Source: Smithella sp. (GTDB taxonomy: Bacteria; Desulfobacterota; Syntrophia; Syntrophales; Smithellaceae). Taken from it: a stretch of 64,000 nucleotides of DNA. The notes under the pieces are model-generated. The model did not search any database and had not been told where the DNA came from. It saw nothing but the letters and a program-made list of their open reading frames with translations. A program made the position numbers and the translations under genes. Positions 8,428-16,228 of the stretch are shown one piece after another (position 1 is the stretch's first letter; each line of letters starts with the position of its first letter). The stretch is taken from contig SCVW01000015.1 in assembly GCA_007244375.1 (NCBI GenBank), positions 124,001-188,000 on the forward strand, in the 5' to 3' direction.

Positions 8428-9162
8428 CTAATTTGGCAGAACTCTGGCCAGCGTCAGAACGGATATTTTTTGCGCTCCTTCTTTTAGCAGAGTTTTAGCG
8501 CATTCGTTTACTGTGGCTCCGGTAGTATAAACATCGTCAATGAGAATAACATTTTTTCCATGAATTTTCTTTTTATCGCTGATTTCAAAGGCACCTTTAA
8601 TATTTTTTTTTCTTTCATGTTTGTTTGAACCTGTTTGAGTTATGGTAAATTTGTGCCTTTTTAGCATGGAGAAATCAACGGGAATTTTCCGCTTTTTCCC
8701 TACTGCACGTGCCAGAATAAGAGATTGATTAAATCCTCGTTCGCGGAGTCTTTTTATATGAAGGGGCACCGGTATAATCAAAGAGTAATCGGTAAAGTCT
8801 ATGTCAGGATAAGAGAAATCGGCCATAAAAGAAGACATTATTTCCCCGATGGACATATCCCGCTTGTATTTAAATTGGTGAATGGCATTCAGGATAATGT
8901 TTTCGTAGCTGAATACGGTGCGGGCATAGGAGAAGTAAGGCTTTTTCTCCAGACATTCTCCGCACAGATGATTTTCTGCAGGACTGTCGGGAAAAGGTGT
9001 ACCGCAAATAGAGCAGATGCCGCCTTTTATAAACTTAATATTGTTATTACAGGTACAACAGAATATCTGGCCGGTAAACGGATATAAAATTTCAGAACAT
9101 CCCGGACAGCGTGGAGGAAATACAATTTTACCTAAATCATTCAGAGCTTCGCTGAAGATCAT
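8428..9162 (-). CDS. comF: ComF family phosphoribosyltransferase-like protein
   Basis: A 244-residue protein with an N-terminal zinc-ribbon part (CPGCSEILYP and CTC, then CSICG and CGEC; residues 19-75) and a C-terminal phosphoribosyltransferase fold with the PRPP-binding signature VILIDDVYTTGAT (about 205-217). The spacer RLRERGFNQSLILAR is the ComF/GntX signature. Homologues take part in DNA uptake or the use of DNA as nutrient. Its start overlaps the rsfS stop by four bases, indicating translational coupling. Confidence 0.9.
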   Translation of the reverse strand: MIFSEALNDLGKIVFPPRCPGCSEILYPFTGQIFCCTCNNNIKFIKGGICSICGTPFPDSPAENHLCGECLEKKPYFSYARTVFSYENIILNAIHQFKYKRDMSIGEIMSSFMADFSYPDIDFTDYSLIIPVPLHIKRLRERGFNQSLILARAVGKKRKIPVDFSMLKRHKFTITQTGSNKHERKKNIKGAFEISDKKKIHGKNVILIDDVYTTGATVNECAKTLLKEGAQKISVLTLARVLPN

Positions 9163-9554
9163 GCCATTTCCTTTTTTAATCTTTTTATTTCTTTTTTGTT
9201 TTCATCAATATTCATCCTGGGCGTGTCCCACAGATTTTCTATGTTATAAAATTCCCGGGTAGGTTCGTAAAATACGGAAATCACGATGTCATCATAATCA
9301 AGCAAGATCCATTGGCCGTTAGATTCTCCTTCGACGCCCAAAGGTCTTATTCCCTCTTTCTTCAAAAAGAGCTGGATAGCCTGCGAGATTGCCTGTACTT
9401 CTCTTTCCGATGTTCCGCTGCAGATAATCATATAGTCTGTAAAAGCAGAAATTTCTTTTAAATTTAAGACAACTATTTGTTTCGCTTTTTTCTGAAGTGT
9501 TGCATTGATACACAAAATAAGACGCTCTCTCGTTACATTCTTTTGGGCCAGCAA
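9159..9554 (-). CDS. rsfS: ribosomal silencing factor RsfS
   Basis: A 131-residue member of the RsfS/Iojap family, which binds ribosomal protein uL14 and blocks subunit joining under starvation. Signature parts are IVVLNLKEISAFTDYMIICSGTSEREVQAIS (strand-helix) and GQWILLDYDDIVISVF. It heads a minus-strand run with comF and rfaE2. GGAGG lies about 10 bases before the ATG. Confidence 0.93.
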   Translation of the reverse strand: MLAQKNVTRERLILCINATLQKKAKQIVVLNLKEISAFTDYMIICSGTSEREVQAISQAIQLFLKKEGIRPLGVEGESNGQWILLDYDDIVISVFYEPTREFYNIENLWDTPRMNIDENKKEIKRLKKEMA

Positions 9555-9652
9555 ATGAACCTCCTTTTAATATTAGATTGATACAGTATATGCCACAAAT
9601 GAGAAGAATTCACAACTTTGCTTTAAGTTTTTATTTTGAGAAATATAAAAAA

Positions 9653-9684
9653 GACCGCTGCTAAAAGGCAGCGGTCTTTTTTAT
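9653..9684 (-). terminator. terminator after metK
   Basis: GACCGCTGC-TAAAAG-GCAGCGGTC is a perfect 9-bp stem with A-rich and T-rich flanks on either side. It starts 20 bases beyond the metK stop codon and would also stop transcription from the opposite strand. Confidence 0.85.
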
Positions 9685-9703
9685 GAAATATGAAATCTGT
9701 AAA

Positions 9704-10897
9704 TTACTTTTTTGATCTTAATCCCGCTGCTTCACGAAGCGCATCCACCCGGTCGGTTTTTTCCCAGGGGAATCCCGGGCGGCCGAAATGGCCGTAGTTG
9801 CAACTCTTGCGATAACTCCAGCCTTTGGGTGATGTCAGAGCCAAATCCTTAATCATCATTGCCGGACGGAAATCAAAAATGTCTCCTTCCATGAGAATCT
9901 TTTCAATTTTATTTTCAGGAATTACATCCGTGCCGTAGGTGCAAACATTGATACTGAGCGGTTTGGCAACGCCAATTGCATAGGCAATCTGAATTTCGCA
10001 TTTGTCGGCCAGTCTGGCTGCGACAATATTTTTGGCCGCGTAACGGGCGTAATAAGCAGCTGACCGATCCACCTTGGATGGATCTTTTCCGGAAAAAGCG
10101 CCGCCACCATGTGATCCGACGCCTCCGTAGGAATCAACGATAATCTTTCGACCGGTAACTCCGGAATCGCCGCATGGTCCGCCAATAACAAATCTGCCGG
10201 TGGGATTAATAAAAAATTCGGTCTTGTTGGTCAGCATTCCGGTTTTATCGAGAACCTGATGAGCAACTTCTATCAAATCTTTGCGGATTCGCTTCAATGG
10301 TACGTCGCGGGTCTGATGGGAAATTACTACGGTCGTAATTTTGATAGCTTTTCCATTCTCATGTAAAACACTTACCTGCGCTTTGGAATCGGGACGAAGA
10401 TATTCGATAGCTTTCTCTTTGCGCAGTTTGGTCAGTTCTTCCAGTAGTCGATGTGAATAAACAATGGGTGCCGGCATCATTTGCGGTGTGGCGTAGGACG
10501 CATAGCCGAACATCATGCCTTGGTCACCGGCGCCCTGATTCTCGGGTTTATCTCTCTCAACACCGCGCTCAATATCCGGCGACTGCCCATGAATGGCACT
10601 TACATAATTAAAAGTATCCCAGCTGAAGTTTTCGGCTGGATCATCGTAACCGATGTCTTTGACGACTTGCCGTGCAATTGCCTGAGGGTTGATTTTGTTC
10701 CAGTTCTTACAGGTTATTTCCCCCAGATTAACAACAAGATTTGGTCCCACAGCCGTTTCGCAGCCTACATGAGCATTTTTATCCTGCTCCAAACATGCAT
10801 CCAGAATCGCATCGGAAATCTGGTCGCAAATTTTATCGGGATGCCCTTCTGAAACCGATTCGGAGGTGTAAATGTGACGTGTTTTCAATTTACTCAT
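9704..10897 (-). CDS. metK: methionine adenosyltransferase
   Basis: A 397-residue S-adenosylmethionine synthetase making SAM from ATP and methionine. Conserved parts are SEGHPDKICDQISDAILD (14-31), GAGDQGMMFGYA, and the phosphate-binding GGGAFSGKDPSKVDRSAAY. Length matches the family. The gene is transcribed alone between a SAM-II riboswitch with terminator (10951-11055) and a 3' terminator, so SAM feedback at the RNA level is expected. A GAAAGG site precedes the ATG. Confidence 0.97.
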   Translation of the reverse strand: MSKLKTRHIYTSESVSEGHPDKICDQISDAILDACLEQDKNAHVGCETAVGPNLVVNLGEITCKNWNKINPQAIARQVVKDIGYDDPAENFSWDTFNYVSAIHGQSPDIERGVERDKPENQGAGDQGMMFGYASYATPQMMPAPIVYSHRLLEELTKLRKEKAIEYLRPDSKAQVSVLHENGKAIKITTVVISHQTRDVPLKRIRKDLIEVAHQVLDKTGMLTNKTEFFINPTGRFVIGGPCGDSGVTGRKIIVDSYGGVGSHGGGAFSGKDPSKVDRSAAYYARYAAKNIVAARLADKCEIQIAYAIGVAKPLSINVCTYGTDVIPENKIEKILMEGDIFDFRPAMMIKDLALTSPKGWSYRKSCNYGHFGRPGFPWEKTDRVDALREAAGLRSKK

Positions 10898-10950
10898 TTG
10901 TTTTTTACCTTTCTTTTTTTTGTTTTAAAAATTCAGTTTTCTTCGAACAC

Positions 10951-10987
10951 TCAAAAACAAAAAGCCCGCGCCAAAGGGCAACGGGCT
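10951..10987 (-). terminator. riboswitch-controlled terminator in the metK leader
   Basis: Read on the minus strand, AGCCCG ... CGGGCT forms a stem around a GC-rich loop and is followed by TTTTTGTTTTTGA. It lies 15 bases after the aptamer and 54 bases before the metK start. The aptamer 3' end (GGCU) is complementary to the AGCC of this stem, so an antiterminator pairing is possible. Confidence 0.8.
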
Positions 10988-11001
10988 CATTCTCTTTCAC
11001 A

Positions 11002-11055
11002 CCAGCCTTTAGCACATTTTTAGAGCGGAGCAATTAACTTGTTTAAATCGCCGCT
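11002..11055 (-). ncRNA. SAM-II riboswitch aptamer upstream of metK
   Basis: On the minus strand the leader reads AGCGG-CGAUUUAAAC ... CCGCU, a P1 stem closed over the conserved GAUUUAA loop, followed by CUAAAAAUGUGCUAAAGG. The published SAM-II aptamer has the same order: GAUUUAA in the P1 loop, then AUGU-A-GCUAAAAAGG forming the pseudoknot. The match in order, spacing and gene context (metK) makes this a strong call. It is followed by an intrinsic terminator, so control is probably by termination when SAM is bound; the usual alternative for this class is hiding the ribosome site. Confidence 0.82.
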
Positions 11056-11068
11056 TTTTGTTTTATTT

Positions 11069-11097
11069 TGTAAAACAAATCGGGAACATTTTGTCAA
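11069..11097 (-). promoter_or_regulatory. sigma-70 promoter for the metK leader
   Basis: On the minus strand TTGACA (perfect -35) is followed after 17 bases by TTTACA (-10, four of six). The predicted start lies just before the riboswitch P1 stem. Confidence 0.6.
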
Positions 11098-11154
11098 GGA
11101 AATATTTCAAAAACGAATATTTACTGCTGAAATGTTTACTTCCGGAATTTTGAT

Positions 11155-11490
11155 TTAGTTGAGATGACGGTTAATAAGCTCGGTCAGTTTATTCTTCGAA
11201 GACAAACCAACCGTGATATCTTTTATTGTTCCATCTTTTATAATCAACAAAGTCGGAATGTTTCTGATTCCGTATTGGCTTGATATTTTAGGGTTATCAT
11301 CGACATTAACTTTCACAATATCTACCTGGTTGCCAAAATTATCAGCCAGTTCTTCCAGAATCGGACCTATGGCGCGGCATGGCCCACACCATGGTGCCCA
11401 GAAATCAACTAAAACAAGTTTGCCATTCTTTAAAACGTTTTTTTCAAAATCACCGTCACCAACATGCCTTACCAATTCCTGCTTACTCAT
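11155..11490 (-). CDS. trxA: thioredoxin
   Basis: A 111-residue thioredoxin with the active site WAPWCGPCRAIGP and the cis-Pro region RNIPTLLII. It reduces protein disulfides in the cytosol. GGAGG eight bases upstream fixes the start at the ATG of MSKQELV; a longer TTG reading would contain the ribosome site. A palindromic FNR-type box (11587-11602) lies about 97 bp upstream, suggesting redox control. Confidence 0.95.
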   Translation of the reverse strand: MSKQELVRHVGDGDFEKNVLKNGKLVLVDFWAPWCGPCRAIGPILEELADNFGNQVDIVKVNVDDNPKISSQYGIRNIPTLLIIKDGTIKDITVGLSSKNKLTELINRHLN

Positions 11491-11586
11491 TTTTCTTTCC
11501 TCCAAAATATAAAATTGTTTTGTCTGTTTTCCCGGTGTGATAATTATCTTTTAATTTTATAATTACACTCTGGTTTTCAGGATGTC

Positions 11587-11602
11587 ATTGATCTATATCA
11601 AT
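11587..11602. promoter_or_regulatory. FNR/CRP-family binding site
   Basis: ATTGATCTATATCAAT is a perfect palindrome that fits the FNR consensus TTGAT-N4-ATCAA. It lies upstream of trxA (minus strand). A related site with one mismatch lies upstream of the TDT transporter at 53035-53050. Confidence 0.6.
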
Positions 11603-11729
11603 TCGGCAAGAAATATTTAATGATGGTTATTGCTAAAAAAATACAAGATTTTACTCTTTCTTGTTTTCGTGCAGTTCCGGAAAAAAATTAAGAGACGCTT
11701 CAAAAGTGTGTACAAGGACGTATCTGATT

Positions 11730-11823
11730 TTATTCCAGATTTGCCAGTTTAATCATACTGCCCACACCAAGGGGAATAAAATGATCCTGATATTTATGGG
11801 TAACAAGTTGGCTACGCTTTTAA
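11730..11823 (-). pseudogene. C-terminal remnant of an MBL-fold hydrolase gene
   Basis: On the minus strand about 30 codons read YQDHFIPLGVGSMIK and end in a stop. This closely matches the C-terminus YGDHFIPLGVGTIITP of the intact MBL gene at 31559-32311. Upstream of the fragment the frame is closed by a TAA, so only the tail survives. It fills part of the 530-bp gap between trxA and the sigma-54 regulator, in which I see no intact gene. Confidence 0.7.
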
Positions 11824-12023
11824 CTCTGCCAAAAAAGATAACTATGTTAAAAAATTTGTTTCTGAAATAATCAGGCATGAAAGCTTCTGAGATTCCTGCG
11901 TATCAATACATTTGATAAAATTGTATATTAAACGAAAATTTATGTTATAAAATTTTTTATGTGATATAAAATAGGTACATATTATTTGTCCCTAATAGGA
12001 ATTAACATAATAATACAAAAATT

Positions 12024-13394
12024 ATGACAACTGAAGAAACATATATTAAATCGAGTAATGTTACAGAAATTATTCTGGAAAGTATTTCCGAAGGCGTGTT
12101 TACAATTGATGAGAAGTGGTTCATTACGTCATTCAATCGCGCGGCTGAAAGGATAACAGGGGTACCACGTCGGGAGGCAATTGGCAAACATTGTTGGGAG
12201 GTATTTCGTTCCAACATGTGCGAGCGGGATTGTGCTTTGCGAAAGACAATGAAACTGAAGAAAAGTATTATTGACACGTCGACATACATTGTTGACAGTC
12301 AACAGCGACGTATTCCGGTAGTTGTATGCACATCTCTTCTGAAGGACGAAAATGGCCGCGTTTTAGGTGGCGTGGAAACTTTCCGGGATATGACTTTGGT
12401 TGAGGAGCTGAAGAAAGAACTGGATGCGCGCCATCAGGTTGGTGACATGATCAGCGCAAGCCCGAATATGAAAAAAATCTTCAGCATCCTTCCACAAATA
12501 GCAGAAAGCGGTTCTTCCGTATTAATTGAAGGCGAAACAGGAACGGGGAAAGAACTGCTTGCCCGGGCGATTCATGATTTAAGTCCACGCCGGGAAAACC
12601 GGTTTGTACCGATTAATTGTGCCGCCTTGCCGGATACCCTTCTGGAATCGGAACTTTTCGGTTACAAGGCCGGTGCCTTTACCGACGCGAAGAAAGACAA
12701 GACAGGACTTTTTGCTGTTGCCAGAGGTGGAAGCCTCTTTTTCGATGAAATCGGAGAAATCAGTCCGGCATTTCAGGTTCGCCTGCTCAGGGTTTTACAG
12801 GACCAGGTCTTTCGTCCGTTAGGAGCGATTAATGATGAAAAAACAGATGTGCGCATTATCGCCGCTACCAACAAAAACATACAGGATCTGGTCAATAACG
12901 GTTTGTTTCGGGAGGATTTGTTTTACAGGATTAATGTTGTTTGTATGGCCTTGCCGCCATTGCGCGAACGCAAGGAAGATATCCCCCTTTTGATCAAACA
13001 TTTTATCCGCAAAAACAATTTATTGCGTGCGAAAAAAATAAGTGGATTCAGCCAGGAAGCGCTGGCCATACTTATGTCTTATGATTTTCCAGGCAATATT
13101 CGTGAATTGGAAAATGTTGTCGAACACGCTTTTGTTTTATGCCGTGAAGGTCAAATTACTCCTCATTGTCTGCCGGAGAAAATAGTCGGGTTATCCCGAC
13201 CTTTCGAAATGTCATTGAGTGTAAACAGCGCAATAAAAGCCATGGAGGCGAAAGCGATCAGGGAAGCGCTGGAACATAATCATTATAACCGGTTGGCTGC
13301 CGCTCGCGAGTTGGGCATGCATAAGAGCACATTTTTCAGAAAAATTAAAAAGCTTGGCCTAGATTTGCCGAAAAGGGACGGGAGATCGAAGTAA
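12024..13394 (+). CDS. PAS-domain sigma-54-dependent transcriptional activator
   Basis: A 456-residue regulator with an N-terminal PAS sensor (about 10-130) containing the Cys cluster CERDC, an AAA+ sigma-54 interaction domain with Walker A GETGTGKE (170-177) and Walker B FFDEIGEI, and a C-terminal Fis-type helix-turn-helix (LAAARELGMHKSTFFRKIKKLG). The L1 loop is GAFTDA (217-222) instead of GAFTGA. There is no receiver domain, so the PAS domain probably senses redox state or a ligand directly. A -24/-12 promoter for the NifX-type gene lies 160 bp downstream, making that operon the likely target. Confidence 0.92.
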   Translation: MTTEETYIKSSNVTEIILESISEGVFTIDEKWFITSFNRAAERITGVPRREAIGKHCWEVFRSNMCERDCALRKTMKLKKSIIDTSTYIVDSQQRRIPVVVCTSLLKDENGRVLGGVETFRDMTLVEELKKELDARHQVGDMISASPNMKKIFSILPQIAESGSSVLIEGETGTGKELLARAIHDLSPRRENRFVPINCAALPDTLLESELFGYKAGAFTDAKKDKTGLFAVARGGSLFFDEIGEISPAFQVRLLRVLQDQVFRPLGAINDEKTDVRIIAATNKNIQDLVNNGLFREDLFYRINVVCMALPPLRERKEDIPLLIKHFIRKNNLLRAKKISGFSQEALAILMSYDFPGNIRELENVVEHAFVLCREGQITPHCLPEKIVGLSRPFEMSLSVNSAIKAMEAKAIREALEHNHYNRLAAARELGMHKSTFFRKIKKLGLDLPKRDGRSK

Positions 13395-13495
13395 CGAAAA
13401 TACCGTTTATATAGTAGCCATTATGAGACCGTAGTTGCGTTATGAGTCGCCTTAATGCAACCGTATCTTTTCTTATCAGCACGAAAAATAAGAGA

Positions 13496-13534
13496 ATAAA
13501 TACTTTAATTATTTGTAATAATTAAAGTATTTAT
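13496..13534. repeat. perfect 16-bp AT-rich inverted repeat
   Basis: ATAAATACTTTAATTA and TAATTAAAGTATTTAT are perfect reverse complements separated by seven bases. It lies between the regulator stop and the sigma-54 promoter at 13557. A role as terminator, enhancer-type site or operator is possible; the lack of GC argues against a strong terminator. Confidence 0.7.
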
Positions 13535-13556
13535 AAATATTAATAATTTTAAAATG

Positions 13557-13573
13557 TTGGCATATAAAATGCT
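13557..13573 (+). promoter_or_regulatory. sigma-54 (-24/-12) promoter
   Basis: TTGGCATATAAAATGCT has GG and GC separated by exactly ten bases, as in TTGGCAC-N4-TTGCW. It lies 15 bases before the NifX-type start codon, so the transcript start would lie almost at the start codon; a start at or near the leader end is then expected. Confidence 0.55.
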
Positions 13574-13587
13574 GAATTATAATTACG

Positions 13588-13977
13588 ATGATGGTCAGGC
13601 ATAAAAAAATAGCAATGGCGATATGGAATGATATTATTTCTCCTGTTTTTGATTCTACGTACCATGTGCTTATTGTAGAAATCAAAGACGGTAAAGTCAT
13701 CAGTAGCCATTGTGAAGTGTTGGGCCCGGAGTTGCCCTATTCGCGCGCGTTAAGATTATCAGAATGGGGCATACAAGTTTTAATATGCGGAGGTATTTCT
13801 ATCGAGTTTGTGCGAACAATGGAAATTTACGGTATTGAAATTATTCCGTTTATTACCGGAAGTGTTCGCGGGGTGCTGAATGCTTATTTGAACAATACTC
13901 TGATGTCTGATGGTTTTTTTATGCCCGGATTTAAAGGAGGACGTCGTCGCAATCGTTTCCGCGGCGGCAGAAGATAA
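13588..13977 (+). CDS. NifX/NifB-type cofactor-binding domain protein with basic tail
   Basis: A 129-residue protein of the dinitrogenase iron-molybdenum cofactor family (PF02579-like). The core runs IAMAIWNDIISPVFDST ... ILICGGI-like VLICGGISIEFVRTMEIYGIEIIPFITG. The C-terminus (about 112-129) is GFKGGRRRNRFRGGRR, a cationic Gly/Arg tail. Known members bind Fe-S or FeMo-co precursors. It starts an operon-like series with the DUF5320 gene 30 bp downstream and is the likely target of the upstream sigma-54 activator. Confidence 0.8.
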   Translation: MMVRHKKIAMAIWNDIISPVFDSTYHVLIVEIKDGKVISSHCEVLGPELPYSRALRLSEWGIQVLICGGISIEFVRTMEIYGIEIIPFITGSVRGVLNAYLNNTLMSDGFFMPGFKGGRRRNRFRGGRR

Positions 13978-14007
13978 CAATAAAGAAATAAAATAAAGGA
14001 GGATATT

Positions 14008-14385
14008 ATGCCAGGAGGAGATAGAACAGGTCCTGCAGGATTAGGACCGATGACAGGAAGAGGCGCAGGTTACTGTGCAGGATTTACCGTGCCCGGATTT
14101 GCCAATTCGGTTTCGGGCCGTGGCTATGGTTTTGGTTATGGCCGAGGTCTGGGATTGGGTTTTCGGGGTGGACGTGGCGGACGCGGTTGGGGGCGCTGGG
14201 GATATCCCTCTTTTCCTTATCCGGCTTATGGATACCCTGCGCCTTTTACGGTGCCGTACGGGACAGCGCCTACCAAGGAGCAGGAAATTGATGCTCTTCA
14301 GGAACAGGCAAAGTATTTTGAAGAAACTCTTGCTGAAATAAAAAAAAGGATGAGCGATTTGTCATCTGAAAAGAGTAAAAAATAA
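14008..14385 (+). CDS. DUF5320 family Gly/aromatic-rich protein
   Basis: A 125-residue protein beginning MPGGDRTGPAGLGPMTGRG and AGYCAGF, the DUF5320 signature, followed by a long Gly/Arg/Tyr low-complexity part (about 35-75) and a C-terminal coiled coil (TKEQEIDALQEQAKYFEETL). One Cys in GYCAG. Family function is unknown; it is repeatedly found beside NifX-type proteins in anaerobes, as here and at 63254-63631. AAGGAGGATATT gives a strong ribosome site. Confidence 0.85.
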   Translation: MPGGDRTGPAGLGPMTGRGAGYCAGFTVPGFANSVSGRGYGFGYGRGLGLGFRGGRGGRGWGRWGYPSFPYPAYGYPAPFTVPYGTAPTKEQEIDALQEQAKYFEETLAEIKKRMSDLSSEKSKK

Positions 14386-14422
14386 ATACTCGGTAATTCT
14401 TGAAAAACAGGAACTCAAAGAC

Positions 14423-14452
14423 GATAGGCCACCGGATTCGCGGTGGCCTATC
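14423..14452 (+). terminator. strong hairpin after the DUF5320 gene
   Basis: GATAGGCCACCG-GATTCG-CGGTGGCCTATC, a perfect 12-bp stem 38 bases past the stop codon. The T-run after it is short (CTTTG), so it may be a terminator or an mRNA-stabilising hairpin. Confidence 0.7.
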
Positions 14453-14548
14453 TTTGCCAGTTCGTAATTTTTTAAAAGCAGAAGGTATATAAAGATCAAT
14501 AATATAGAATAAATTCTTAATTCTTTTTTATAAATAATGGAGATGATT

Positions 14549-14830
14549 ATGAAAAATAATGAAATAGCTCAACTCATGGTTGACCTACATAAAACATCTT
14601 TTGAAAACAGTTTTAAAATGCTTGTTTATTCTCAGGATCAAATAGAAAAAATGACAAAAAACGTCATTGAAAAGTTACCATGGTATCCGGTTGAAGTGAA
14701 AAAGACGATGGATGACTTAATCAGCAATTTTAAAAAAGGAAGAGAAGATTTCAAGAAAATGGTGGATGATGGATATGAAAAATTGAAGAAGCATTATTCA
14801 GGTGTCAAAACAAATGAACCAATTTCATGA
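14549..14830 (+). CDS. small phasin-like helical protein
   Basis: About 93 residues, almost wholly helical and charged, with TSFENSFKMLVYSQDQIEKM followed by PWYP and KKGREDFKKMVDDGYEKLKK. The order helix, LPW-x-P, then KKGR-x-DFKK resembles phasin-like proteins that coat polyhydroxyalkanoate granules; this is a similarity call only. GGAG six bases upstream selects the third in-frame ATG. It follows the strong hairpin, so it may have its own promoter. Confidence 0.55.
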   Translation: MKNNEIAQLMVDLHKTSFENSFKMLVYSQDQIEKMTKNVIEKLPWYPVEVKKTMDDLISNFKKGREDFKKMVDDGYEKLKKHYSGVKTNEPIS

Positions 14831-14932
14831 AATATTATAAAAAACAATTGATAAAGAATTACTTTCGAGAAATCATATTGGAAAGTAAAGAGTTTTATTC
14901 TGATAAAAAATTTAATTCGCAAGGAGATTTTT

Positions 14933-15409
14933 TTGAGTTTAAAATTTTTTCCTGACAAAACTTTACGACAAATTTGTGAGCCGATAAAAAAAATTGATGC
15001 GGAAATTCATGAATTGAGCAGGAAAATGCTTGTTCTCATGAAAATAAATAATGGTATTGGTCTTGCGGCTCCACAGGTTGGAATTACGAAGCGACTGTTC
15101 GTCTGTGAAATAGAGAACAAGCCACTTATTCTTATCAATCCTCATATAATTCAGACCAGCGGGGAATCAAAAATGATTGAAGGATGTCTCAGTCTACCGG
15201 AAAGGAATGTTAATATAAAACGTAGCCATAAGCTTCTTGTGAAGGGGTTTGATTCTCAGGGAAAAGAAATGCAATACGAAATGGCAGGGTTGTGGGCACG
15301 GGTTATTCAACATGAAATGGATCACCTTGATGGGATTTTAATATGTGATTACGACAAAAACATGCAAAAAAAAATCAAAAAAAATATGCAAGATGTTATG
15401 GATCTTTAA
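14933..15409 (+). CDS. def: peptide deformylase (first copy)
   Basis: A 158-residue metalloenzyme that removes the N-formyl group from new proteins. All three motifs are present: GIGLAAPQVG, EGCLSLP (metal-binding Cys) and QHEMDHLDG (metal-binding His pair and catalytic Glu). It starts at TTG, with AAGGAG seven bases upstream; no ATG is near. A second def gene lies at 38964-39518 with an altered motif 2, so this copy is the more canonical one. Confidence 0.93.
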   Translation: MSLKFFPDKTLRQICEPIKKIDAEIHELSRKMLVLMKINNGIGLAAPQVGITKRLFVCEIENKPLILINPHIIQTSGESKMIEGCLSLPERNVNIKRSHKLLVKGFDSQGKEMQYEMAGLWARVIQHEMDHLDGILICDYDKNMQKKIKKNMQDVMDL

Positions 15410-15529
15410 AATTGAATTGAAACAGTAAAGTGTAATTACAAATAGATGTAATGATTTTTTATGGAATTCTTTTGCAGCGTACCCCATAGCTAGCCAAGGG
15501 GATCTTCACTATTTGAGGATAAATAAAAT

Positions 15530-15988
15530 ATGGAAAACAGAAGATTAAACATTGTGAACGTTGATGAAAGTAAATGCACAGGGTGCGGGATTTGTGTCGA
15601 GGTCTGTCCCGTTGGTGCCATTACCATTGACAAGGTGGCAAAAATTGACAAGGAACGCTGCGCCGGGTGCGGCATTTGCGTAAACGAATGCCCAAACAAC
15701 GCGATTGATATGAAAAGAGACGATACAAGTTCATCATATAGACAGCCGAAGCCGTCATATTCAAGAGTAGCCGACATTCCGGAACCGGAACCAATGCCTC
15801 GTCGTCCATTTGCGGGACGTTCGTCCGGCTCTCAGCGAACGCAGACAAGCGATCTTTTGGATCGAGCCATTGATTTCTTTGTCGGCAATTCCGGCCGAGG
15901 GCTTGGCCGAGGACGCGGTTCAGGCAAGGGACAGGCCCGTGGCAGGGGCGGCAGAGGGATGGGACGCGGGAGTCGAAGAAGTTTATAG
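15530..15988 (+). CDS. 2[4Fe-4S] ferredoxin with Gly/Arg-rich C-terminal tail
   Basis: A 152-residue protein with two CxxCxxCxxxCP motifs (CTGCGICVEVCP at about 16-27 and CAGCGICVNECP at 43-54), giving two [4Fe-4S] clusters. It is followed by a Ser/Pro linker and a C-terminal tail from about residue 120 made of repeated GRG and RGG units. The tail is unlike normal ferredoxins and like those of the NifX and DUF5320 proteins here. It probably carries electrons in the same process and may bind RNA, anions or mineral through the tail (inference). Confidence 0.85.
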   Translation: MENRRLNIVNVDESKCTGCGICVEVCPVGAITIDKVAKIDKERCAGCGICVNECPNNAIDMKRDDTSSSYRQPKPSYSRVADIPEPEPMPRRPFAGRSSGSQRTQTSDLLDRAIDFFVGNSGRGLGRGRGSGKGQARGRGGRGMGRGSRRSL

Positions 15989-16039
15989 GCCATAAAGATA
16001 AAAATCATCGAATTTAACGATAAAAATGAGAGAATAAAA

Positions 16040-16228
16040 ATGCCTTTTTATGAGTATCGATGTAGAAAATGCGGCAAACAATTTGAAAAAATAGTTTCGA
16101 TATCAGAAACGAACAAAAAACAAATTTGCCCATATTGCGGAGGGAAAAACACAGAAAAATTGATTTCCGTTTTTTCCGCCAAGGTTGCTTCAACAAACGG
16201 AAATTCGACTGGTGGCGGATTTACGTGA
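16040..16228 (+). CDS. FmdB-family zinc ribbon protein
   Basis: A 62-residue protein beginning MPFYEYRCRKCGKQFEK and containing CPYCGG: the CxxC-CxxC zinc ribbon of the FmdB putative regulatory family, followed by a Ser/Thr/Gly-rich end GGGFT. A second FmdB protein is at 59696-59953 in the other NifX locus. Function is unknown beyond the family link to regulation of formamidase-type genes. Confidence 0.85.
   Translation: MPFYEYRCRKCGKQFEKIVSISETNKKQICPYCGGKNTEKLISVFSAKVASTNGNSTGGGFT

Noticed and set aside
11661-11870. 69-residue open frame on the plus strand between trxA and the regulator
   Set aside because: It overlaps the antisense MBL remnant, has no ribosome site and shows no protein-like pattern.
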